A stretch of DNA of 64,000 nucleotides from Hyphomicrobium zavarzinii ATCC 27496 (GTDB lineage: Bacteria > Pseudomonadota > Alphaproteobacteria > Rhizobiales > Hyphomicrobiaceae): assembly GCF_000383415.1 (NCBI RefSeq), contig NZ_KB911259.1:337007-401006 (forward strand). The letters run 5' to 3'. Position 1 is the stretch's first letter. Each line of letters opens with the position of its first letter. A program made the translations under genes and the position numbers. The notes under the pieces are model-generated. The model did not search any database, was not told the origin of the DNA, and saw only the letters and a program-made list of their open reading frames with translations. Positions 16,319 to 23,885 of this stretch are shown in pieces.

Positions 16319-16729
16319 TCACACGTTTTCGAGATCGGACTCGAAAGCCACAAGCTCGGCGCGCGCGGCTTCCGCTGCGCGGTCCTCGATCCGCCGATAG
16401 GCCGCGATCAGCGCGCGGCCGAAGTCCGTCAGCTCCGCGCCGCCTCCATGCGCCCCGCCTGCCGCGGTGGTGAGGATAGGCCGCTTGAACAGCTTGGCAA
16501 GCTCGTCCGCCAGAAGCCACGCGCGCCGGTAGGACATCCCGAGATCCCGCGCCGCCGACGAGATCGAGCCCGTCCGCCCGATCGCCTCCAGCAGATCCAC
16601 TTTTCCCGGCCCGAGCTGCCGCTCATCGGGAAACACGATGCGCAGCCGCAACATCGCCCGCGACAGAGGCCCCTTTTCCGCGATCGCCTTGCGCCGAGTT
16701 GCCGGGGCGGCTGCCTTCCGTTTCACCAT
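16319..16729 (-). CDS. ModE-like winged-helix regulator lacking a molybdate-binding domain
   Basis: About 136 residues with the LysR-type winged helix of ModE: LGPGKVDLLEAIGRTGSISS, AARDLGMSYRRAWLLADEL, then the wing with GGAHGGGAELT. ModE proteins normally carry two C-terminal molybdate-binding repeats; here the protein ends soon after the DNA-binding domain. Such short forms are known. The ATG at 16729 gives a lysine/arginine-rich tail ahead of the helix-turn-helix. It is convergent with modA (54 bases apart). Confidence 0.8.
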   Translation of the reverse strand: MVKRKAAAPATRRKAIAEKGPLSRAMLRLRIVFPDERQLGPGKVDLLEAIGRTGSISSAARDLGMSYRRAWLLADELAKLFKRPILTTAAGGAHGGGAELTDFGRALIAAYRRIEDRAAEAARAELVAFESDLENV

Positions 16730-16870
16730 CAATCGACCTGCTTCATCACGTCTGATTGCATCCAACGCCGTCCACACCCGCAAATCTATACCGCAGGCGG
16801 GGCCCGAGCGGGAGAGCATTGAGCGCGTGCATCCCCTTGTGCTTCCTGCGATATACTTTTGCTGTCAACA

Positions 16871-16891
16871 CGTCCGCATACGTCGCGGACG
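16871..16891. promoter_or_regulatory. Inverted repeat in the ModE-like / kinase divergent region
   Basis: CGTCCGC (16871-16877) and GCGGACG (16885-16891) form a perfect repeat with a seven-base spacer, flanked by further partly symmetric bases, about 60 bases before the kinase gene. Role unknown. Confidence 0.3.
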
Positions 16892-16952
16892 CGTGTGTCA
16901 CGGGGTGGGGCCGCCGGAAAAGTGCGGCCACGCAGCAGAGGAAGATCGAAGC

Positions 16953-17948
16953 GTGAGCGAAACGGAAGCAGCCCCGGCCGTCGAGTTGCTCGACAAGCTC
17001 GCCGCGCAATCGCTTCGCCGCTTCGCGCTTCCGCCCGATACCACGCCGACCCTCATCAACATTTCGGAGAACGCCACCTATCGCCTGGACGATCCTGCGA
17101 CGGGCAACCGGTGGGCATTGCGGATCCATCGCGAAGGCTACCACTCGCCGACAGCCATTGCATCCGAGCTGGCGTGGCTCTCCGCGCTCAAGGAGGCGAG
17201 CGCCGCAGCCGTGCCAGCGCCCATCGCCGGCCGCGACGGCGAGCTGATCCAGTCCGTCGCCATCGACGGATTACCCAGCCCGCGCAATGTCGTGCTTTTC
17301 GCGTGGGAGGCCGGCCAGGAGCCTGCGCCCAACGACATAGCGGGCTTCGAGCGCCTGGGCGAGACGGCCGCCCACATGCATGGCCACGTGAAGGCGTGGA
17401 ACCGGCCACCTTGGTTCGAGCGCCATAGCTGGACGTTCGAGACGAGCCTGGGCGCGACGCCGCACTGGGGGCGATGGCGGGATGGCATGGGGCTCACCCC
17501 GGAGATCGCAGCCGTTATTTCCGAGGCCGTGGCCGTGATCGAACGTCGCCTCGCACGTATCGGAACGTCGCCGTCCGTCTTCAATCTCGTTCATGGCGAC
17601 ATGCGCCTCGCCAATCTCCTGGTCGATGGCGACACCGTGAAGGTTATCGATTTCGACGACTGCGGCTTCTCCTGGTTCCTCTACGACTGCGCGACGACAG
17701 TCTCGTTTTTCGAGGATGCGCCGGAGGTACCGGAGCTGATCAAGGCTTGGACGCGCGGATACCGCCGCTTCGGCGCGCTGAGCCCGGAGGAGGAGACGGA
17801 GATCGAGACCTTCGTGATGCTGAGACGCATCCTGCTCGTCGCCTGGATCGGCTCCCATTCGGAAACCAACCTCGCGCAAGAGATGGGCGTCGCCTACACG
17901 CAAGGAACAGGGCCGCTCTGCGAACGCTACCTCTCCCGCTTTGCGTGA
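16953..17948 (+). CDS. APH-type small-molecule kinase
   Basis: 331 residues from a GTG start at 16953 that is preceded by GAGGAAG. The aminoglycoside-phosphotransferase fold is shown by the catalytic loop LVHGDMRLANLL near residue 215 and the metal-binding VIDFDDCGFSW near 235. The substrate is probably a hydroxylated or amino compound rather than an antibiotic. The aldehyde dehydrogenase gene starts 32 bases after its stop, so the two are likely co-transcribed. With an ethanolamine-type permease upstream, an ethanolamine, choline or hydroxylysine kinase would fit, but this is inference. Confidence 0.7.
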   Translation: MSETEAAPAVELLDKLAAQSLRRFALPPDTTPTLINISENATYRLDDPATGNRWALRIHREGYHSPTAIASELAWLSALKEASAAAVPAPIAGRDGELIQSVAIDGLPSPRNVVLFAWEAGQEPAPNDIAGFERLGETAAHMHGHVKAWNRPPWFERHSWTFETSLGATPHWGRWRDGMGLTPEIAAVISEAVAVIERRLARIGTSPSVFNLVHGDMRLANLLVDGDTVKVIDFDDCGFSWFLYDCATTVSFFEDAPEVPELIKAWTRGYRRFGALSPEEETEIETFVMLRRILLVAWIGSHSETNLAQEMGVAYTQGTGPLCERYLSRFA

Positions 17949-17979
17949 CCCCTTCCGCTCGAAACCCCGACAGGATCTC

Positions 17980-19452
17980 ATGACGCCGAAACTCTTCATC
18001 GATGGAACATGGCAGGCCGCAGCCCGGGGCGGCACCATCGACGTCGTCGATCCCGCGACCGAGCGGGTCTTCAGAACCTGCTCTGCGGGCACGGCTGACG
18101 ACGTGGACCGCGCCGTCACAGCGGCAAAGCGCGCGGGACAAGGTCCCTGGGGACGCACCACCGGCCGTGAGCGCGCCGTTGTTCTGCGCGCAATCGCGGA
18201 CGCCATCGAGCGCGAGAAGCAGGCGCTTGCCGAGCTCGAGGTTCGCGACAACGGCAAACCACTCGCGGAAGCCCTGGGCGACATCTCGGACGCCGCCTAT
18301 TGTTTCAACCTCTACGCCGCCTACGCCGAAGAGCTGGATGCACGCCAGGGCGAAGCGATCGCCGTTCCGGACGACCGTTTCAAGACCACCGTGAAATATG
18401 TTCCCGCCGGAGTAGCCGGCCTTATCGTGCCGTGGAACTATCCGCTTCTGATGGCGGCATGGAAGGTAGCCCCAGCGCTCGCCGCCGGGTGCACCCTGGT
18501 GCTGAAGCCGTCTGAGTTCACCCCGCTCACAGCGATCGAGCTTGCGCGCATTTGCGAGGAAGCTGCGGTCCCTCCAGGTGTCGTCAACGTCGTGACGGGC
18601 TACGGCAACGACGCGGGAGCGCGCCTCGCCGCGCATCCCGACGTAAGAAAGCTCGCCTTCACCGGCTCCGTGCCGACCGGCATAGCCGTCGCCACCGCTG
18701 CCGCCCGGGACATCAAGAGCGTCAGTCTCGAACTCGGCGGAAAATCACCCATCGTCGTCTTCGACGATGCCGATCTGGAGCAGGTCGTCGAATGGGTGAT
18801 GTTCGGAATCTTCTGGAACCAGGGGCAGGTCTGCAGCGCCACCTCCCGCTTGATCGTCGAGCGAGGGATTGCCGGGCGCCTGATCGAGCGCCTCGTAGAG
18901 GAGGCCCGCAAGATCACAATCGGCAACGGCATGGACGAGGGCGTGCTGCTGGGCCCTCTCGTGAGCCGCAGCCAGTACGACAAGGTCCTTGGCTATATCG
19001 AGATCGGAAAGCAGGAAGCCCGCCTCGCGTCCGGGGGGAGGCGCCCGCCCGGATTCGACGCAGGCTATTTCCTGGAACCCACCATCTTCACCGGCGTACC
19101 GCCCGATGCACGCATCTGGCGCGAGGAAATCTTCGGGCCGGTGCTGTGCGTCGCCGAGTTCGGCACCGAAGAGGAAGCGCTCACACTTGCCAACGGCAGC
19201 GAGTTCGGTCTCGCCGCCGCCGTCATGACCCGCGATCTCGAACGCGCCGCGCGCGTCGCCGACCGGTTCGAGGCAGGTGTCGTCTGGATCAATTGCTCGC
19301 AGCCGAACTTCCTCGAGCCTCCGTGGGGCGGCATGAAGAAGAGCGGCGTCGGCCGAGAACTCGGCACCTGGGGACTGATGAACTTCCTGGAACCCAAGCA
19401 GATCACGAACTACCTGAGCCCCGCCCCCTGGGGCTGGTACCTCAAGGGATAG
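17980..19452 (+). CDS. Aldehyde dehydrogenase, betaine-aldehyde/aminoaldehyde type
   Basis: 490 residues, a full-length NAD(P)-dependent aldehyde dehydrogenase. Motifs: VPWNYPLLMAAWKVAPALAA near residue 145, general-base glutamate in LELGGKSP near 250, catalytic cysteine in NQGQVCSATSRLIV near 285, and EIFGPVL near 385. The C-terminus, PPWGGMKKSGVGRELGTWGL, is typical of betaine-aldehyde and aminoaldehyde dehydrogenases. The ATG at 17980 was chosen because the protein then starts like its family (PKLFIDGTW). The true substrate is not known; co-transcription with the APH-type kinase suggests catabolism of an amino alcohol. Confidence 0.85.
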   Translation: MTPKLFIDGTWQAAARGGTIDVVDPATERVFRTCSAGTADDVDRAVTAAKRAGQGPWGRTTGRERAVVLRAIADAIEREKQALAELEVRDNGKPLAEALGDISDAAYCFNLYAAYAEELDARQGEAIAVPDDRFKTTVKYVPAGVAGLIVPWNYPLLMAAWKVAPALAAGCTLVLKPSEFTPLTAIELARICEEAAVPPGVVNVVTGYGNDAGARLAAHPDVRKLAFTGSVPTGIAVATAAARDIKSVSLELGGKSPIVVFDDADLEQVVEWVMFGIFWNQGQVCSATSRLIVERGIAGRLIERLVEEARKITIGNGMDEGVLLGPLVSRSQYDKVLGYIEIGKQEARLASGGRRPPGFDAGYFLEPTIFTGVPPDARIWREEIFGPVLCVAEFGTEEEALTLANGSEFGLAAAVMTRDLERAARVADRFEAGVVWINCSQPNFLEPPWGGMKKSGVGRELGTWGLMNFLEPKQITNYLSPAPWGWYLKG

Positions 19453-19464
19453 CTGCGGCTCTCC

Positions 19465-19836
19465 TCAATCGAGATCGACCACCGACTTCACGAAAAAGGT
19501 GCGAAGCACACCGTCGTGCTCCCGGAAAGAAACGTACTCGCCGGGAACGATGCGATGCTTGTCGAGCTTGTAGCCCGGCTCGTCGTCCCCGCTCTGCGTC
19601 GGATCGTAATCGAACGCCCAGCTCCCGCCACGCCGCCGGATCAGATGGCCGATGGCATCCTTCTCATGCGGCCAGAACCGCTTCACGCGGCAGCGCTCGC
19701 GCGCGCCTTGCCATTCCTCGGCGTCGAGATGGCCATCGTCCCCCAAAGGAGCGATGAACTCATACCCCCGGTCATGGCTGCCGTTCGGAAACTCCGGATC
19801 GCGCGCGAGTTCCAGTCTGATATGCTTGAGCGTCAC
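19465..19836 (-). CDS. Conserved hypothetical protein, 123 residues
   Basis: A 123-residue soluble, acidic protein with no signal peptide or membrane segment (begins MTLKHIRLELARDPEFPNGS). It is rich in paired charged and aromatic residues, for example RRGGSWAFDYDP and VPGEYVSFREHDG. It resembles a conserved Hyphomicrobiales protein of unknown function, but no domain can be named. It converges on the aldehyde dehydrogenase gene (12 bases apart). An exact FNR-type palindrome lies 60-73 bases upstream, so it may belong to the low-oxygen regulon. Confidence 0.7.
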   Translation of the reverse strand: MTLKHIRLELARDPEFPNGSHDRGYEFIAPLGDDGHLDAEEWQGARERCRVKRFWPHEKDAIGHLIRRRGGSWAFDYDPTQSGDDEPGYKLDKHRIVPGEYVSFREHDGVLRTFFVKSVVDLD

Positions 19837-19895
19837 GCAAAGTCCTCCTTGATGGGCTCGTGGAAGAATATTGGGCTCGGACCGGAAACTCAGGA

Positions 19896-19909
19896 TTGAT
19901 CCGCGTCAA
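19896..19909 (-). promoter_or_regulatory. FNR-type box upstream of the 123-residue hypothetical gene
   Basis: TTGATCCGCGTCAA on the plus strand (TTGACGCGGATCAA on the minus strand) matches TTGA-N6-TCAA. Its centre is 66 bases upstream of the ATG at 19836 and 223 bases from the hybrid kinase start. Confidence 0.5.
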
Positions 19910-20125
19910 AATGCCGGTTCATCCCACGGCAGCAACGGTCTCCCGGACACGCGCCCTCCGCCGGCCTGCGTCCGTTCGCCAGACCACCTCCGGAACCATG
20001 TATGTTGGCGGACCCGGGCGCCGGTGCTAGATCAGAAAAGCTTTGGACCCCGAGGTCCGGAGGAGAGAGAGTTAACGGTCTCGCCGAAGACCGCAACGCG
20101 TCCTACCCCAGCTTCGAGAGAGGCC

Positions 20126-21796
20126 ATGGCCGACACGCCCCATCCGCCACCGACGTCGAGACGCGACCCGACCGAGACGCTGCGGATCGCGGAAACGCAG
20201 ATCTCGGCCATTCTGACCATCGCGGCGGACGCGATCATCTCCCTCGACGACCAGTTCCGCATCACGCTTTTCAACGACGGCGCGACGGCGATCTTCGGCT
20301 ACGTGCCCGAAGAGATCATCGGCCACTCCCTCGAAAAGCTCATTCCCGAGCGGTTTCACGACGTTCACCATCACCACGTCGCGGATTTCTCCGCCTCCCC
20401 CATCGCGGCACGCAAGATGGGCGACCGGCGCGAGATCTTTGCGTTGCGCAAGGACGGTACGGAGTTTCCGGCCGAAGCCTCCATCGCCAAGCAGCAGGTC
20501 GGCGGCAAAAAAGTTTACATGGTCGTGCTGCGGGATGTGACGGAGCGTAAGCGCACCGAAGCCGCCCTCGCGCTCGCCAACACGGAGCTGGAGCAGCGCA
20601 TCGCCGACCGGACCCGGGATCTCGAGGCCGAGATACACCGCCGCGAGGAAACCCAGGCAGCCCTCATCCAAGCCCAGCGCATGGAAGCGTTCGGCCAGCT
20701 CACCGGCGGCATCGCCCACGACTTCAACAATCTTCTCACCATCGTCACCGGGAACCTGGAGCTTCTCGGATACGATCTCGAGAACGAGACCTCCCGTGCC
20801 TACCTGAAGCGCGCCAGCGATGCGGCCGACATGGGCGCCGCCCTGACCAAGCGCCTGCTGACCTTCGCCCGCCGCCGCCGCCTGACGACACAGGTGATCG
20901 ACGTCAACGATCTGGTACTGGGCCTGACGGAGATCCTGAAACGCTCCCTCGGCGAGCCGATCACGCTCACCACCGTCCTTGCCGGCAAGCTCTGGCACAC
21001 CCGCACCGACCCGAGCGAGCTCGAGAATGCCATCCTGAACCTCGCCATCAACGCGCGCGACGCCATGCCGGCAGGCGGCGATCTCATCATCGAGACGAAG
21101 AACGCTCCGGCCGCCGACATCCCGGCGAACATAGGGCCCGGCGAGTACGTGCTGATCACCGTCAGCGACACGGGACAGGGCATGCCGCCAGAGGTGATGG
21201 AGCGAGCCTTCGAGCCCTTCTTCACCACCAAGGAGCCGGGGCGAGGCACGGGCCTCGGCCTCAGCACCATCTACGGTTTCGCAGAGCAATCCGGCGGCTA
21301 CTGCACAATTAGCAGCACCCTCGGCAAGGGCACCTCGGTCAGCCTCTACCTGCCGCGCGCAGCGGCCGACGCGGATACGGTGCGGCCCGACGCGGCCGAG
21401 CCGATCCCGCTTTCCGAGAATTGCGAGGTCGTGCTCGTCGTCGAGGACAATCCCGAGGTTCGCGAGCTGACACTGCAGCGGGTCGAAGGTCTTGGATACG
21501 TCGTACACGAAGCCGAGAACGGGCCGGACGCGGTCCGCCTGATCGACAGCGGCGAGCCTGTGGACGTGATCCTGAGCGACATCGTGATGGCGGGCGGCAT
21601 GTCCGGCTACGATCTGGCCCGCTGGGCGAAGGACAATGCCCCGCACATCAAGGTCATCCTCACCACCGGCTATGCCGCCGAGGAGGCGAGCAACGATCCC
21701 GCCGAGCTGATTGATGCACCGATCCTGCGCAAGCCGTATCCGAGGGCGGATCTCGCCAAGGCACTCCGCAACGCGCTCCGCGCGCCGAGCGGCTAG
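20126..21796 (+). CDS. PAS hybrid sensor histidine kinase / response regulator
   Basis: 556 residues, soluble. PAS domain (about 20-145, with [20 protein letters not shown]), coiled coil (145-185), HisKA with His198 in [16 protein letters not shown], HATPase ([11 protein letters not shown] near 305, DTGQGMP near 350, [14 protein letters not shown] near 373) and a C-terminal receiver with phosphoacceptor Asp485 (VILSDIVM). The ATG at 20126 has a purine-rich ribosome site and removes an implausible 85-residue extension. The PAS lacks an obvious cofactor residue. It is convergent with an OmpR-type regulator gene, which could be its partner. Confidence 0.85.
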   Translation: MADTPHPPPTSRRDPTETLRIAETQISAILTIAADAIISLDDQFRITLFNDGATAIFGYVPEEIIGHSLEKLIPERFHDVHHHHVADFSASPIAARKMGDRREIFALRKDGTEFPAEASIAKQQVGGKKVYMVVLRDVTERKRTEAALALANTELEQRIADRTRDLEAEIHRREETQAALIQAQRMEAFGQLTGGIAHDFNNLLTIVTGNLELLGYDLENETSRAYLKRASDAADMGAALTKRLLTFARRRRLTTQVIDVNDLVLGLTEILKRSLGEPITLTTVLAGKLWHTRTDPSELENAILNLAINARDAMPAGGDLIIETKNAPAADIPANIGPGEYVLITVSDTGQGMPPEVMERAFEPFFTTKEPGRGTGLGLSTIYGFAEQSGGYCTISSTLGKGTSVSLYLPRAAADADTVRPDAAEPIPLSENCEVVLVVEDNPEVRELTLQRVEGLGYVVHEAENGPDAVRLIDSGEPVDVILSDIVMAGGMSGYDLARWAKDNAPHIKVILTTGYAAEEASNDPAELIDAPILRKPYPRADLAKALRNALRAPSG

Positions 21797-21824
21797 GCGC
21801 TCGTCTTCTCGCACCTGGAAGCGG

Positions 21825-22562
21825 CTACACCCGCTTCACCGCACCGGCAAAGGCGTAACCCACGCCGCGAACAGTCTTGACGAGCTGAGGCCGCTCGCTT
21901 TCCGGCTCGATTTTCTTGCGCAGGCGGGCAACCAGACCGTCGATCGAGCGATCCATCGGCGTCCAGTCGTGGCCCTTGAGCAGATCCATCAGCTCGTCCC
22001 GTGACAGCACCCGCCCCGGACGCTTGACGAAGATCGCCAGCAGATTGAACTCGGCGGTCGTGAGCTCGGAAATCCGGCTCTTGGGATCGCGCACCTCGCG
22101 CCGCTTCATGTCGATGGTCCACCCGTCGAACGTGAAACGGCTCCCGTCCGGCTTCTCCACCACGGGCTCCGCCTCCTCGGCGGCCACATAGCGCCTCAGC
22201 ACGGCACGGATGCGCGCGATCACCTCGCGCATGAGGAACGGCTTCGAAATGTAGTCGTCCGCGCCCAGCTCGAGGCCGACGACGCGGTCGATGGGATCGC
22301 CCTTTCCGGTGATCATGATGATGGGCGTATTGCGCTTCGCCCGGAAGTCGCGGGCGAGCTTGAGGCCATCCTCGCCGCCGAGCTTGAGATCGAGCGTCAT
22401 GAGCGCAACGGGCTGTTGGTCAAGATGCGCCTGCGCCTCGGCCCCGTTTCCTGCTTCCAGAACGCCGAAACCTTCCGCTTCGAGCCCCGCGCGCAGCAAG
22501 GCCCGAATATCCGGCTCGTCGTCCACGATCAGAACTTGCTCTTGCTGAGGCTGTTGAGACAT
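21825..22562 (-). CDS. OmpR/PhoB-family response regulator
   Basis: 245 residues. The receiver (about 5-125) has VDDEPDIR, phosphoacceptor Asp58 (LMTLDLKLGGEDG) and YISKPF. The C-terminal winged helix has TTAEFNLLAIFVKRPGRVLS and GVGYAF, typical of PhoB-like DNA binding. It is convergent with the hybrid kinase (28 bases apart) and no kinase gene is in the same transcript. The regulon is not visible. Confidence 0.88.
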   Translation of the reverse strand: MSQQPQQEQVLIVDDEPDIRALLRAGLEAEGFGVLEAGNGAEAQAHLDQQPVALMTLDLKLGGEDGLKLARDFRAKRNTPIIMITGKGDPIDRVVGLELGADDYISKPFLMREVIARIRAVLRRYVAAEEAEPVVEKPDGSRFTFDGWTIDMKRREVRDPKSRISELTTAEFNLLAIFVKRPGRVLSRDELMDLLKGHDWTPMDRSIDGLVARLRKKIEPESERPQLVKTVRGVGYAFAGAVKRV

Positions 22563-22785
22563 CCGTCGCTCACCCGAACCGAAACCCTCGAGAACGCTGG
22601 AGACAGGCGCCCAAAAAAGGCGACTGACACATCGTGATACACAATCTCACAATCGGACCATACGCCTGGGACGCTGATCCCATCTTATGTCCCTAATCCA
22701 CATTGGCCAGCGCGCCAAATGTCATGGTTCGTAAAGAATGTATTTGCATCGCCAAATTCGAGAATCCGAGACCGGAGAGCGTTTG

Positions 22786-23325
22786 GTGACGAAGGCCGCT
22801 AAGATCCCCGTTAAGGGTGCTGAGAGTGCCGGTACGCCGCCTGAGACGCTCGACGTAAGCGCTGCGAATACCCGGCAAACCTTCGTGCTTGGAATATTCC
22901 CGCTCGTTCCGGCTGCAAGCGAAGCCATCGAGCACCTCGCGGACACGTCCGCGCGGGATTGCGACGCGCTCCTCGTTTCGGACGGCATCCCCCATTTGGT
23001 GGACGGCATTCGGCCGCATGCCCGCGCGCTCCGCTGCACGGCGAGCGATCTCACCGGCTTTGGCCTCACGTCGCGACGGCTAGTGGACGCGACACCCCCG
23101 TTCAAGGCTCTGTGGGAGAGCATCCGGACGCCCGAGGGGCTGAAATCCGGCACGCTCGGAACCCAGAGGCTTTTCCAGCATCTGGTGCAGCGCGTCTCCA
23201 GCGGAGCGGCTGTCGTCATTGTACGTACGGTGACACCGGAGCAACGCCTCGCGACGTCCCGGACGTTGCTGGAGGCGGGCTGTGAGGTGCTGCTGACCCA
23301 CGAAATAACCGCCCCCCCCAACTGA
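22786..23325 (+). CDS. Hypothetical protein, about 179 residues
   Basis: Not recognised. From the GTG at 22786 (preceded by GGAGAGCG) the protein has a polar N-terminus of about 40 residues and then an alternating alpha/beta pattern (TFVLGIFPLVPAASEAIEHL, DALLVSDGI, AAVVIVRTVTPEQRLATSRT, CEVLLTHEI). This recalls small stress-protein folds in which a helical face follows each strand, but no family is claimed. An earlier in-frame ATG at 22738 is possible. A second unknown gene follows after 46 bases, so the two may form an operon. Confidence 0.55.
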   Translation: MTKAAKIPVKGAESAGTPPETLDVSAANTRQTFVLGIFPLVPAASEAIEHLADTSARDCDALLVSDGIPHLVDGIRPHARALRCTASDLTGFGLTSRRLVDATPPFKALWESIRTPEGLKSGTLGTQRLFQHLVQRVSSGAAVVIVRTVTPEQRLATSRTLLEAGCEVLLTHEITAPPN

Positions 23326-23371
23326 TCCTCCCCATCGAGCTCCTTGCTTTCACATCCACACGAGGCTCCCG

Positions 23372-23674
23372 ATGACACAGACTTTGGACGAAATGCTCGA
23401 AGCCGACGCATGGCAAACGCCGTTCATGAGGGTTTTCGATGCATGGATCACCTTCAACGGAGCAGTGTTCGAAGCCGCCTCCCAGACGAGCATGGCCTTG
23501 GCCAGCCAGCCCGCCGTATTCGCACGCGCGATGGCCGAGGGCTTCACGGCGCCGCTGCGGCCCGCGGAAGAACCGGACCAGGAAGCCGATACAGAGTGCT
23601 GCGGGGCGGAATGCACGTCGGAGACCTGCAACCGCGCCGCACTCGCGCGCATGATGCAGGAAATCCGTCACTGA
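23372..23674 (+). CDS. Small hypothetical protein with cysteine-rich C-terminal segment
   Basis: 100 residues, not recognised. Residues 15-60 look helical and amphipathic (phasin-like spacing: MRVFDAWITFNGAVFEAASQ). The acidic tail then contains four cysteines in a tight cluster, CC-x3-C-x4-C around residues 76-85, which could bind a metal. No signal peptide. It follows the 179-residue hypothetical in the same direction and precedes the Pat-like gene by 211 bases without features. Confidence 0.55.
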   Translation: MTQTLDEMLEADAWQTPFMRVFDAWITFNGAVFEAASQTSMALASQPAVFARAMAEGFTAPLRPAEEPDQEADTECCGAECTSETCNRAALARMMQEIRH

Positions 23675-23885
23675 GCCGTGCTAAAGGCAAGAGTGCTGAG
23701 GATAGCTGCTCGAGCGCGTCGAGTCGCCTGATGACGCACGGCCGCGAATCCCTCCGTATTCAAGCCATCTCCTTCCGATACGAGACGAAAGCCGCATTCA
23801 ATGCAGTGGCTTGACTGTGCAAACTGCGCGCGTTTACTCGCAGCGCATCCTCCACGTCGCGTGACCGGATCGAAGAGGCTTTTGC

